Source of the DNA: Isoetes taiwanensis
Lineage: Eukaryota; Streptophyta; Lycopodiopsida; Isoetales; Isoetaceae
NCBI GenBank assembly: GCA_021234155.1
Contig: JAJEKV010000026.1
Span: 18,109,556-18,173,555, forward strand
Reading direction: 5' to 3'
DNA: 64,000 bases
The number at the start of each line of letters is the position of its first letter. Position 1 is the first letter of the stretch. Under the pieces are notes generated by a model. That model made no database searches. It was not told the origin of the DNA and saw only the letters and a program-made list of their open reading frames with translations. A program made the position numbers and the translations under genes. Positions 33,120-44,938 of the stretch are shown here, in pieces.

Positions 33120-33564
33120 TGCCCTAACAAATTTCATTCATCTGCTTCATCATCTGCAAAAAAAAAAATAAGAAATAACCGTTAGTTGAATGCTTAAGAA
33201 AAGAAAAGAAAACATGCATGTACCATGAACTAACGCCATGAGCTCCTCGGTCGCCAGATTCGCCTTCAACTTCTTCATCTTCTTCATCATCTTCGCTTCT
33301 TCTCCGCCCGTAGACCACTCATTTTCTCAAGAATCTCCTATCCAAATTTCTTCAAGAACACTGTGATGAACTCCTCGCTCCGAAATTTCCTCTCGATTCC
33401 TCATTCTCTGATTCCTCACAAAGGAATCGAGGAATCGTGAGGAATCGAGGCATTCGAGCAAGAACCGTGGGCAGCGGAGGGAACTGCGGAGGGAACACCT
33501 CTTCCAGCCGTAATAGGCGCCTCTTGGAGGACACCTCCGGCTCTTCCGTAGCTGATCTCTTCAT
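33120..33564 (-). CDS. Small basic/acidic protein (frameshifted or spliced)
   Basis: The minus-strand ATG at 33564 starts MKRSATEEPEVSSKRRLLRL, with basic clusters that could act as a nuclear localisation signal, then LEEVFPPQFPPLPTVLARMP. In the other frame, 33200-33310 gives an acidic segment (GRRRSEDDEEDEEVEGESGD). Not recognised. It lies between the two subterminal repeats, with hairpin P11 downstream. Confidence 0.4.
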
Positions 33565-33719
33565 GGCGGACTAGAGAAATTGGGCTGAGGATCTAGCAAA
33601 GATTGGGCTGAGATTGGGGAGAATGGGCCCAATCTAGGCTGGAATAGATATAGGGTCGGATTAGACGTGAAAATCGTAGGAATGATTCGTATTCCAGTCC
33701 TATCAACCATCATTACATG

Positions 33720-33860
33720 CCATTATGTGCATATCTCGAAATTTGAGCCATATCTAATATCTTCCTTTTTTAACCTTATACCTAAATATCCAATATCTTC
33801 CTTTTTTAACCTTATTCCTAAATAGCCAATATCTTCCTTTTTTAACCTTATTCCTAAACC
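33720..33860. repeat. Short tandem repeat, about 46-bp unit
   Basis: The phrase AATATCTTCCTTTTTTAACC recurs at about 33756, 33791 and 33828, each followed by TTAT(A/T)CCTAAAT or AACC. No gene in this stretch. Confidence 0.6.
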
Positions 33861-34039
33861 TATATGATTTGAGTTTAACCTGAAAATGAACACCGATATA
33901 ATTCGAATTTAACATACTATTTAATACCAAGATGCTACGTCACACTATGTCGATAATTGGGATTTAAAAAAAAAACACTCCAAACCCTCCTCGAGAAAAC
34001 CACGTAAGTGCCGACCTCACTTGTGTTTAAGTTTAATTT

Positions 34040-34661
34040 GACAACAAGCAACTTCCATACTGTGTAGATCGCATCTGCGCAAATCAAGGTGTGGTATTTT
34101 TATGCCCCAACACAATTCGCCTTCGGTGAGCCGAACGTCCGCACTAACCGTTTTGAAATTTGCAACGTGCATATGGAAATCGAAAAGTCCATTCTCCTAC
34201 AATCCATGCTTTTATACATTAAGCAAATTCAAATTTGAATTGTAGGGGCGGAAGCCCAGATTAGGATGAAGTGAAGATCGGTTAAAGAAATGTACCCTAA
34301 ATACTGAAATGAAAGTTTGATCTGATACAAAAAGCTTCAACCTACACATTCAACTTTTGAAATGTAGAAGGCTGGACGCCGCGACGCTTACAAGAGACAA
34401 TCGGCCATGAGTTGCCTAGATGCTATAATGCAAGTGGCATTTTAGAAGCGCCACGTGTTGCATCAGTCCGTCTGACAACCAACAGAATTAAATACATATG
34501 GCGCCATGAATGTGCAATCCCCCTTATTCCGGAAGAATATTCCAAGCAAATCTGTAATTATGAGAGTTTGGTATCCTAGGTGGCATGGGAAAAAGGGAGC
34601 GGAAATATGACGTGGAATGGCTGATAGGAGGCCATTTTCAGACCCCAAATCCGCCCTAATG
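34040..34661. repeat. Subterminal repeat, copy 2, with terminal inverted repeat
   Basis: Direct repeat of 32036-32665, ending in the intact 32-bp right TIR (34630-34661), whose inverted partner is at 22097-22128. Confidence 0.8.
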
Positions 34662-36809
34662 GCAGCAACAAGAGCTAGTCATGCTGCTGTGAATGCACTC
34701 AACAATGCTCCAAGCTGCAGCTTCTCACTTGGCCCAAATGCAAGCCGATACCTATTATGTAGTTCAAAAACACATGAGTGAAACAAGGCAAACTTTTAAC
34801 TTTTGCTCTGTAGATTGCGGGCGACTACTGAAAAAAAATCATAATATCCACTAATTCTGTACATATTTCCGTTCCTATCCTTTTAAATATTTGCATTCCC
34901 ACTATGCTTGTTTCTGACATATTAAGCACAAATGAGTCATTCAAGTTTTTTAACTGTTACTCAATATCTGCAAGGGATTCACATCCTCTAAGATGCGCAC
35001 AGGATCAATACGAATTTTTTCTTTCCATATGCTTATAGAATCACTGTTATGCAACTCCATCACAACATAATTAGCTCCAGTAACCGTTCCATAATGTGGA
35101 AGGGATATTTTGACAACAACGACCCCTTTGCGTGATCCCACAGACTCATTTGAGTGTTCACTAGGTATTGCATGCTTTGTGTTTCAGCTGTACACTTTGC
35201 AGCACACATATTGAAGAGTACTTGCTAGTGAAGCAGCTAGGATTGGCGAGGATATTCAAGAGACTCGATGCAACAAAGACAAAGACATCAATATCTTGTC
35301 CCCGGCAGGATTATAATGGTTGTTGGCAAGGTTATTGTAAGGCTCCCACTTAATAGTTAACTGAATGCTTAAAATGGGCAATCGCCAATGTAAAGATGCG
35401 CAGTTCTAACAAGATGCATTTTCCGGTACCATTTCCTTCCTTAGGAGTGATCATAAGAGGGCCCTCGCACCAAATGGGAAGGTTCCTATAGTCCTTGTTC
35501 TCAGATAGGAATGCACTTCCACTTCTTTCAGTGAACCTCCAAGGACTTCAAACATACAAAAATTCGGAGAAGGATATTTCATTTCTAAGAAGGGGAACAG
35601 GGAGGTTGATGATGACTATTTACACAGATTTTTTTGGAGGAGGGAACAACAAGCTACATATGGGTAAAGCGGAATATTTCCCACCTTGGTCAAGCATTGC
35701 TGCCTTTTGCATACTTAAAATTCTTTTGGAGGAAAGGAACAGCCAGCTACATATGGATAAAACAGGATTCTCCCACCTTGCTTAAATCTTTTCTATAGCC
35801 AAATTAAACCATGCTAATTCTGATCTAAATAAACCACTCCCCCCCTATAACGCAAATCATTTTGCGAGGGCAAATCTCAAGTTCTTACCTTCTCTAGAAT
35901 TGGTACATGCTCACGTGATGTCTCTTCTACATTAGTGAATAAAGAAGCTCTAAAGGAGCAAAGAGGATAGAACGTAACTTAGAGTCTGGTCCATTAAAAC
36001 TCACATGATCGCAAAAGGAAATAATACCGTAATGAGAGAGAGACGAGAGAAAGGCCCTTTTTGTTCGGAGATTCACCTCCAATGGCGGATGAACTTCTTG
36101 TTGCCTTCCACATGAATACAAGCCACCCCGCACCAATGCATACCGCCAATAAATCATATTAGGTAACTAAAGGGGAACCTTGAAATATTTAAGAGAGATA
36201 TCTTACCCCTTTCTACTAGGCTGCTTCGCCATGATCAAACGTTTCTCCACCGGTTCTCGCCAGAAAATCCACATCCGTCATAAGCTTTCCCTCTCGTACA
36301 AGATCCCGGGTATAGGTATTCAAGATCGTAACCTCTATTCGTGAGGTTTGTGAACTAACAAATTTAATGAATTGCATTATTCCACACCTTAATAAAACTA
36401 CTTTGGTATCGCAAAGAATTGTAGCTAGTTTTACTTTTGATTTCTGGTAAAATCACAATGTAAGCTACAAAAGAAAATCCATTGTCGAATGAAACATTGT
36501 AACATTCAAATCTTTCAACAATTAGGTAAAGAATTCATACACCAAAGTCCGTTGTAAAAACCAAGTATTCCTGTAATTGACTCTGAGGCACTGCAAGGCG
36601 AAAGGGTCGACCTCCATAGCCGCTGCTTCGTTCATCCTGCAAAGTTCAGGAAGGCGGGAAGTGGTGATTCGGCATGTCCCAGAAGCTATAAGTGGCCGCT
36701 CCTGATTAACACATCGTTTAAGAAGCTTGGAAAACCCGGCATTGGCTATGGCGCCCGTGATGGCCCAGACAGTATGATTGTCGCGGCGATAAAAGGAGAA
36801 CTCCGGCAT
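34662..36809 (-). pseudogene. Unrecognised minus-strand gene of the outer element, interrupted
   Basis: Coding-like minus-strand segments: 36522-36809 (ATG at 36809, MPEFSFYRRDNHTVWAITGA, ending VYEFFT), 36190-36330 (LVREGKLMTDVDFLARTGGE), 35395-35500 (YRNLPIWCEGPLMITPKEGN), 34950-35141 (VVVVKISLPHYGTVTGANYV, SISIWKEKIRIDPVRILEDV) and 34664-34750 (YRLAFGPSEKLQLGALLSAF). The last one runs straight into the TIR of the nested unit. No family recognised; exon borders are not certain, and a captured host gene is possible. Confidence 0.35.
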
Positions 36810-36826
36810 CGCTAATTAACTGGAGT

Positions 36827-36853
36827 TAAAGTGACCTCGTCGGGGTCACTTTA
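36827..36853. repeat. Perfect short hairpin before the outer-element ORF
   Basis: TAAAGTGACC and GGGTCACTTTA flank a 5-6-bp loop, 18 bp upstream of the minus-strand ATG at 36809. Possibly a transcription-factor site or a subterminal transposase site. Confidence 0.55.
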
Positions 36854-37529
36854 ATTTTTTAGATTTCGTAGTGAATTTTAACGGTCTAGTTAATTTTGTG
36901 TTAACAGCATATTAACTGCGATGTTGAGTGTGAAAGAAGGTTTGGTTAAGGTTTTCCGTTAAAAAAAAAGTTAACCACCACTAACTAATATTATGCTAAC
37001 TTAACTTGTGGTGTGAAGAGTGTTGTGGTTAAAAATGCTAACTTAACCTAACTTAATGGCTGGTCTGAATAAACCCTAAATATAAAAAATTAATTTTTAC
37101 ATGTCTAAAACGAAGTTCCTTTTGATTTAACATAAGCCTCTTTTGTAGCAAGTTGGACAAAAGAAATGTTTGTGAATTGCTTGTAGTATAATTTGGTTAC
37201 TATTTGGCGGATTAAAGGCACCATTTACGAAGAAAGAATCGATAAAACAGCCTAGCTAGGACTTCAATTGTGACGTGCACGGTGCAGCCGCAACATTTGG
37301 ATAAGAGGACAAAACAAAATGACCTGACGGTCTGACAAAGTCGAACAGTTACCAGTTAGGCTAATCCAATGGACGTGCATCCAGGAAATTGTCCTCATCT
37401 TCATCCATACCGTCGGATGAGCACGTAATTCAAACAGCAACGGTAGGGATATTTCATACTCGGCAATGGCGACGTTGCTTGGAGCTCAATGCGAGTAAGG
37501 AAAATGCTCTAATTCCAGCTCTAGGGTTC

Positions 37530-38048
37530 ATGGAGAAGGGGAAAAAACTTGGGAGATTTCGTTTATCCTACGGTGTTAGATCTTCTGTAGTGGTGGATGC
37601 CTCCATATCTACAGCACTTATAGTTTATGGGGATGGTTCTTCTCAAGAAGTAGTCACACCTGTTACGGCAGCTGAATTGATGCTTGAAAATCCCGGCCAG
37701 ATCGTCTCGGCTGCTTTGGTTATCGCCAGCAAACAAGGTCTTTCTGCCGATACTCAGCTTGAGCCAGGTAAGGTTTACTTCCTTCAGCCTTGGGGTTCTC
37801 AATCATTTGCTTCCATGGGAGAGGAGAAAGAAAAATATGTTATGAGCAAAGAGTACTTAGAAGATATTGTTAAAAAGGAAACAGATGTTCGAATGAGTCT
37901 GGCTAATTTGTTACTTCAAGATATGGAAGAAGAATTTCAGGAATTAGACATTGCAGAGGAAGATGCTTTTTTCGCTAACCAAGCACATAGGATTCGTAGA
38001 ATCAAATGGCTACCTAATTTGGCAACTATTGAAGAAGACAGTGGATAA
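37530..38048 (+). CDS. PADRE (DUF4228) domain protein
   Basis: An uninterrupted single-exon frame; the first in-frame ATG is 37530 (MEKGKKLGRFRLSYGV), giving 172 residues. The region from about residue 20 to 90 fits the PADRE/DUF4228 fold of land plants: VVVDASISTALIVYGDGSSQ (strand pair), VTAAELMLENPGQIVSAALV, then LSADTQLEPGKVYFLQPWG, the highly conserved L-x-P-G-x-x-Y-F-L-x-P motif. The C-terminus is acidic and helical (LANLLLQDMEEEFQELDIAE). PADRE proteins are small, often stress- or pathogen-induced, with poorly known biochemistry. The frame remains open upstream to 37389 without ATG. Confidence 0.8.
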   Translation: MEKGKKLGRFRLSYGVRSSVVVDASISTALIVYGDGSSQEVVTPVTAAELMLENPGQIVSAALVIASKQGLSADTQLEPGKVYFLQPWGSQSFASMGEEKEKYVMSKEYLEDIVKKETDVRMSLANLLLQDMEEEFQELDIAEEDAFFANQAHRIRRIKWLPNLATIEEDSG

Positions 38049-38400
38049 GATCAATTATTGCAGTTAAAATTGAGCGACCATCTCAATCATGGGTTTCAAG
38101 GTCGGAGTTCACAGCACCATGCATTTCAATGTCATCCTTTTCACTGTACATATGGTATTGCTCAATACAAAGAGCATAATGCAATCACAACGTTGAGTGC
38201 TGATCTGAACATATGATATTGCTCCGGCTCAATGTTTGAAATATACAGAGCTTTGCTTTGAAGTAAATCACGGAATAGAATTTATAGACATTTGAATTAT
38301 GTACATTCTTTGAAATAGCAATCAACACTTTTTTGTCTTTTGAACTGGCAAAACAGAATTAAAATTCCATGCCAGTTCTGCGAGGTATGGTGAATACTCA
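38049..38400. other. Convergent intergenic region
   Basis: About 350 bp between the plus-strand PADRE gene and the end of the minus-strand ABC transporter; it must hold both 3' UTRs. No other feature seen. Confidence 0.5.
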
Positions 38401-41400
38401 TCATCGCCGCTGGAAGTTTAAATATCTTATGCAGAATGCAAACATGAAGGCGAAGAAGACAGAAAACCCAACGAGAACTCCTCCAACAATGGGAAGAAAG
38501 TCATGTCGATATCCAAAATAATCAAGAAGAAATTGCTTAACTGGCTTTTCAGATTGACCAGGTATCTCCAGAAGAGAATCTACATCTCCGTATTGGGAAG
38601 TGATAAGACCATAGACTGTATATGCTACCGGACAGATCCAGAAGTACCATTGCCACCATTTTGGAATTTTCTGTAGAAATCCAAATACATTTGTTATAAT
38701 TTTCCTTTCTTTAAAAACAGTAGGAATAAATGTTACAAAAGAGTATCTTACTGGTCTAGGAATGAGGAAACCAGAAAAGAGATTGAACCACGAGTAAAAT
38801 GCTGATGCCATTATAGAAGCTATTTGGTGGTTTGGTGTTATGGCAACTGTCATCATGCCATAGTAGGTGAAGTATAGGAAGGTAAAAAACATAATGAATA
38901 TATACCAAAAAAACTTGGCCACTGTCCATTCAAATTGGATCATTGCATATGTGATAATACCATACATTAGGGTCTGCACAAAAATATATGGTATCTCCAC
39001 AACGACCTATAGGGGACCAAAATCCAGATAAGTTACATATGGACCTTGAAGATTAAACCCAAGCTAGAAAGATATATTACCTGTGCCAAAGCATATGGTA
39101 ATGCAGAGTACATTCCTGCAGCTTTCTCACGGTAGAATACGGTCCGTTCTGTGTCCACTATAGGTTGGACAGTGGCACAATTATTAACACCAAGAAATAT
39201 GACAGCACCATACATGGAGCCCATTACGTTTAGTAGATCTCCCTGCTTTGTACTGTATTATTGAGATTAAAATAAATTTGAGAAAGTTTAGTTTTGTGAT
39301 GAAGTCTGGAACTGCTATAGTTGAAATACTAACCGTTTCAGTCCCAAATGCCAAAATATAGTACCAAAGAGCACTGCAGAGACTAGTGTAAAAAACAATC
39401 TCACGCAGTTGTACTCCGGACTGCGCCAATATGTCCAATACTGTTTCCAAAGACATGCTATAAATTGGGCAAACATGCTCTGAGAGAACCCCTCGGTGAA
39501 ATACAGGTCTTTAGCACCAGGTGATGGCATGCTTAGTTCCTTCACAAGAGCGCTGTTTTTTCTGAATTCAGTAATAAAAATATAAGGTTTGCCACAAAAA
39601 CCAGAACAGTAAATCAAACTTATCAGTGCTTACTGGGAGAGAGTTGAATTTTTATAGAGGAGAGCAAAATCTATGCCAAGTGTGTGCTCTGTTGTAGGTG
39701 AAGTCACTTCCAGCATCCATGTAGCAGGGTTGTATCTGTTTTTGATTTTAGCAATACCAGGGATGGCCTAAAAGGTTTCTAGTTGGTTATATGTAATAGG
39801 ATCTATAACCATACACATAAGAATAGTTAAATACCTCAAGATATTCAATAAGTTTGCGTGAATTTCTTCCAAGCGGACCAGCGTAAGTAACTTGTCCTCC
39901 CCGCTTGAGTAGAAGTAACTGTAGATATTAAGACACAATAAGTTTCATGCCTTCCAATGTAATTAACCATAGTTTGCTAGATTGCTTGCCTCATCAAAAG
40001 CTTCGAATATATCGATGCTTGGTTGGTGAATGGTACACACGACTGTACGACCTGTGTCAACTGTGTTCCGAACTGTTCGCATGACAATAGCTGCAGCCCG
40101 TGCATCAAGGCCAGATGTTGGCTCATCCATAAAAATAATGGAAGGATTTGCCACAAGCTCAACAGCAATTGTAAGGCGTTTCCGTTGCTCTGTAGATAGA
40201 CCAGTGATGCCCGGGATGCCAACAAGCGCAGAACTAAGGGAATCAAGTTCCACAAGATCCACAACCTCATCTATGAAAAGCTGCAAAAGGATAGTAAAAT
40301 AATGAGCGCCACATGGCTGTTGGTTAAAATATTCTGCTAAGGGAGGGAGGGAGAGACCATCCTGTCTCTGTCGCTGATTTCCCTTGGAAGCCTAAGCCAA
40401 GCAGAAAATATCAAAGACTCTCTCACAGTGAGCTGCGGAGAATGAATATCAGTCTGTTCACAATAGCCTGAGATTCTGGCAAAAGATTCTTGCTTCTTAG
40501 GATAGCCAGCTATCCATATCTCACCATCCACTTTCCCACTGGTTTTTCTTCCTGCAAGAACATCCATGAGAGTAGTTTTTCCAGCTCCACTGATACCCAT
40601 CAAAGCAGTAAGGACACCCGGTCTGAAGGCTCCAGTAATGTTGTCTAAAAGTTTGAGCTTGGTTTCTGTTATCCCTTGACCTTTCATTTCCTGCAAATTC
40701 TCATGAAATGTGAGTTATTTATCGAACAAATACGCGAAAATGCAGTCAGCCTTACAGGTGGCATGTCAACGTAATAACTGATGTCTCGAAATGACATTGA
40801 TAATGGCTGAAAAGGAAGAATCATTCCTCTTTTACGAGGTTCCTGCAGTGAGGTTCCATTATCAACTGATTCTTCTTGATTACAAGAGTTATTGATGACT
40901 TGTTGCGCTTGTAAATCACCTGGTTCCAAAACATAGTCAATATATATTTCACCACATAATTGAGAGCGAATTAATAAGGCAAGGAAAAAAAAATATGTCT
41001 TACTATGCGTATCAATGACAGAATGCATGAAGGGCAGTTCTGAAGCTGACTTCAAATTCATGTCTCTGGTTTCATCGCTAATCTCAGTAATGTCCTTTTT
41101 AGGCACAAATATCTGGTGCTTACCAATAGCTGTCAGAACATAAGACCAAAATAAATTCTTATAGAAGCATAAATATGAAAGTATGAACCAAAAGTATTTA
41201 TAAGGTGTAACAGCATACGATTGAGATAAGCTAAGGCCAATGTGAAAAGCACATTGAACATGAGAACAAATCCAAGAAGAGCTCCAATACCAATCCAATA
41301 CCAGTATGCTTCAGTGTATAAACCACGATTTTTGAGCACTACATAACCAAGACTTCCATTGCCTTGTGCCTTCAGTAAAGAAGAAGGAAATGACTTAAGA

Positions 41401-44400
41401 AGCAACTCAAGAGTAGTTTACTTTAGCAAGTTTAATCTATCTAATAACTACAATAAAATTATCTTATGATGCAAGCTTTTTATAAAATATCATACCTACT
41501 GAGAAAAAAATGAAAATACCTGGTTCCACTGGGGTGAAAGCATTTCGTTCACACTTATTGCGTTTTCAGCATACATAAGGGGGGACACCCAATATCCCCA
41601 AACCCACCAATTAGGTATTCTTTCTGTGAAAGCGTTCCAGAATTAGCACCTAAACTTCGATTTGGATTGTGATCATTATACTCACCTCTTGGAATGATAA
41701 ATCCCCCTAACATGAATATTATCAGAAGTGCAAATGCACCACCAGTATTTGCTATAACCATAGTGCGGCAGGCACCAGCTATTAGACGAAACATAGAAGA
41801 TGACATTTGATGCAGAACAAAAAGCAGTAAAAATTGCCGAAAGAACCTGTCAGGTGGAAAGCTTTTGAATAAGAAGTCTGAATTATATTTCTTATGAAGT
41901 TGAACACAACTCGGCATTATATCAACCTGGTAATTGCTGGTGCTAACCCCATCACATAGTATGTCATGCCGACATACAGAGTTACCTCCACTATAGACAT
42001 AGGTATCCTTGACACAAACATTGGCAAGGAAAAGGCCCAAGTTGGATAAAAGAGTAGATCTCTCTGCTTATAGAAAATTGGTAGGCGTACTATAGTCATA
42101 GGGAGTTCTCCAAAGCCATTAAACATGATCATGATGAGTGTAAAGAAAAGAGCCTCAAGGTAATAAAATCCATCTTGAATATTCTCACGCTTCATCCATG
42201 TGCGCACGTAGACGGTCATTCCTATGAAAGCCACTATCAACACCTGCAGATGAAGTTAGAAATTCTTTCATGTCAAAGTTCACTGTCAATATATCTACAC
42301 ATGATGATTCAATTCGAGGGCAATACATACACTAAATGGTGTTACCTGTGTCAATTTGAACACATAGACAAAGGAATTGCGCTTTACAAGCAGCCATTCC
42401 CTTGCAAGGCAGACTTGGAATATATCCCACCTCCTAACAGTATATTTATTGAATTCTAATGCTGCACTGTCACTTTTCTCAGATGAAAATGAGAGGTCAT
42501 CCATGAGCTTCTGGCCTACGTGAAATTGCATGAACTTCCTAGAGAACTCCTTCACAGGAACATGGTGATAGGCCTCATTTGGATTACACCAATATTGTTT
42601 CTGGTCCTTTTCAGATGTCACCTGCAGCAATGCAAGTTCATAAAATATGAGTTAAAGGTAGTATGCACTTATTGTTAGTTTCTGCTACCTCTTGAAGAAA
42701 ATCTGCTATTCCTTTCCGTTCTGGACATTTAAAGCCACAGCTTTCAAAGAACTCCAACACATTGTCACAGGGGCCATTGTAGACAATTTTGCCCTCCGAA
42801 AGCAAAATTACATCATCAAACAGCTCAAATGTCTCTGGTGCTGGCTGAAGAAGTGACATCAACACTGTACTTTGCATGAGATGGACAAACTGTTGGAGAC
42901 ATTTAACAATTTGATACGTTGTAGAGCTATCCAAACCAGTTGAAATTTCATCCATAAACAGAGTTCTGGATGGACCAACTATCATTTCCCCTGTAGACAT
43001 AAAAGAAGGTGGAGCATTATTGTGTTACCATTACTGTGTGTGTCAACAAGGAAAAATTGGTTCCTCTTTGTGTTGCTGTACCAGTTGTGACTCTCTTTTT
43101 CTGGCCACCGGAAATTCCTCTGCGCATATCATCTCCAACTAGAATGTCGGAACAGAAGTCAAGGCCAAGTATCTGGTTTGAAAAAACTAAGAGATATATT
43201 AGTTTGTGTCCGCTGCTTGAAAAAAAAGCAGGAACCAACCTTCATAACATATTCTGCAATGACTTTGCTATGTATACCTTCAATAGCAATGGCCTGTGCA
43301 AAAAAAACAGAGTAAAAGAAATAATAAACATATGATATGATTGACCAGGTTAAAGAAATGTTGCATGCAATCAACTAGCAGTTACTTACTTTCATAAAGA
43401 AATCAATATCACCCTCTGGAAGTATTCCTGCCTCCCTCTCTCTTCTTGCTAACTCACTCATCATTTCTGAGAAGACAGATGACACTATATGTGAGACACC
43501 ATTCCAGATAATAATGAATACTATTACTGATAAATGCATACTATATCGTGAGCCGATCCCCTGGCATTTCGAAGAGAATTCCAGTGTCTCCCTTACAGTC
43601 AATTCTCCAAGATGAAAATCATGCTGGTTTATGTACACGGAAGTTCTCTGTGGGACGAATTCATCCAAGGCGTGTCCATTATATTTTATGTTTCCTTCCA
43701 CCTGTAAAGGACGATAGAATGCATCATTCCGAAGGACAAAGTAACCTTTCCGACAATGCCTCTACCTTCAAGTTACGGCCAAGCTGCCCTGCAAGCGCTA
43801 AAAGAAGGGTGGTCTTTCCCGAGGCTGGTGGACCAAGCAACAGGGTCATCCTGCGCATAGAAATTGTAAGGATAAAAACATTTAAAAACAATTCTCATGC
43901 TAGTTTACCTTCCAGGCTTGATGAATCCGCTCACATCATCAAGTATTGTGTAATTCGTCTTCTTCATTGGTAATAACCTCATGCTGCCTAGGAATCCCTT
44001 CAATACAAAGCAAGATAAATCGGAATCACGGCCACACATATTATCGGCATTCATTCTTATAAGATAAATACCTCGATTACGTTTCTGGTGGCATTCAAAA
44101 GAGTTGGCAAAGCTCTATCTCCAGTATAGCATTTCGCTTGGATATTCAAATTATCATAACGCACTTCCGTTTTCGGCACAAGAATTCCAACTCTGCAATA
44201 CACGCAAACACAATTAACGATAACGCAGAAGATCATCCAGAATTTTCTCTTTTTTTTCACCTGTCCATTCTGGTGCGTATTCTAAGCAAGAACCTTTCAT
44301 TGTCTTCTTCAGTTACCTGCAAAAGCTTATTAATGAAGCTCTGCACCTGGGCAGATCCAGTATGTTTAATATTAATAATCTGCGGATAAAGCTGCGTCTC

Positions 44401-44532
44401 CATTAGAATGCTTGTGCTCATTCTCTGAATAGCGGACCATTTAAGAGCTTCTTCATCATCATCTAGCTGCTCCGGAACAACGGTAGCACGGGTTTCTTGA
44501 TTGTCTGAATGCCGGATCTCGGAATGATCCAT
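38401..44532 (-). CDS. Full-size ABCG transporter, pleiotropic drug resistance (PDR) type
   Basis: A complete minus-strand gene, ATG at 44532 ([11 protein letters not shown]), stop at 38401 (after RYLNFQRR), about 20 exons with short GT-AG introns. Layout is the reverse NBD-TMD-NBD-TMD of PDRs. N-terminal part has [20 protein letters not shown]1: Walker [12 protein letters not shown], signature [15 protein letters not shown], Walker [16 protein letters not shown]1 with [19 protein letters not shown] and [19 protein letters not shown], then GGFIIPR. NBD2: Walker [33 protein letters not shown], Walker [17 protein letters not shown], then [22 protein letters not shown]2 with [20 protein letters not shown] and FSGFLIPRP. 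Plant PDRs export hormones, waxes and terpenoid or phenolic defence compounds at the plasma membrane. No broken exon was found; the substrate cannot be predicted. Confidence 0.95.
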
Positions 44533-44851
44533 GATAGTTGGTGCGAAAGAACAGCAATCGCATTACCAGAAGAAGACCTTCAACTAGTTCAGGATGAAAA
44601 CGAATTTCTATGCCGAGAGCCTAAATCGGGGCGAGATCAAACATAAAAATAGAGAGGCGCGATAATATTACATACTCTTTGCATGGGTACGTGATCGGGG
44701 CTAAAAAGGGATGGAATATCCAACTAGAGCTGACGGTATATCCGTCAGGCGTGATCGTTAATTTAGATCGTGTCCTTTACCGCTTCCTTTGACCACATTG
44801 GGTTTGCCTTTTTCTTTCGGCCATTTTATTGGCTCTTCTGAGCAACCAGGT

Positions 44852-44938
44852 GATTGGCATAAGCCAATCTGCCATATGTCAATAAGTGGATTGGCTTATG
44901 CCAATCCTTCAAACCATAGTGGATTGGCTTATGCCAAT
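44852..44938. promoter_or_regulatory. Three CCAAT palindromes upstream of the PDR gene
   Basis: GATTGGCATAAGCCAATC (44852-44869), GATTGGCTTATGCCAATC (44889-44906) and GATTGGCTTATGCCAAT (44922-44938). Each contains two opposed CCAAT pentamers, spaced 33-37 bp apart, 320-406 bp before the transporter ATG. CCAAT is the NF-Y binding core. Confidence 0.7.

Larger units (their letters stand above)
22097..34661. mobile_element. TIR-bounded multi-gene unit, 12.6 kb, class unknown
   Basis: The left terminus CATTAGGGCGGATTTGGGGT continues to GGCC (32 bp in all) and is repeated inverted at 34630-34661. Inside are at least seven short genes, mostly on the plus strand up to 29.2 kb and on the minus strand beyond, with ten imperfect hairpins of 64-67 bp. 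One gene is a divergent histone H3; four are related coiled-coil proteins. No transposase, polymerase, capsid or ATPase was recognised. There is no clear target duplication (at most GC). It sits in the coding part of the outer element's gene. Candidate explanations are a novel cassette-carrying DNA transposon or a decayed endogenous large-DNA-virus or Polinton-like insertion. Confidence 0.6.
21035..37076. mobile_element. TIR element with TAA target duplication (PIF/Harbinger-like ends), carrying a nested 12.6-kb unit
   Basis: The left end GGGTCTATTCAGACC (21035) and right end GGTCTGAATAAACCC (to 37076) are inverted with one mismatch, flanked by TAA at 21032-21034 and 37077-37079. Both subterminal regions are full of TTAAGTTAAGTT/TTAACTTAAC words. 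A 3-bp TWA duplication is characteristic of PIF/Harbinger elements; no DDE transposase was recognised. Without the nested unit (22097-34661) the element is about 3.5 kb. It contains an unrecognised minus-strand gene (36809 leftward), one coding segment of which abuts the nested insertion, so it could be a gene-carrying non-autonomous copy. Each 3-bp TSD alone is weak evidence; the TIR pair is what supports the call. Confidence 0.6.

Noticed and set aside
22097-34661. Polinton or giant-virus call
   Set aside because: No major capsid, packaging ATPase, family-B polymerase or retroviral-type integrase was seen, so the label stays a hypothesis.
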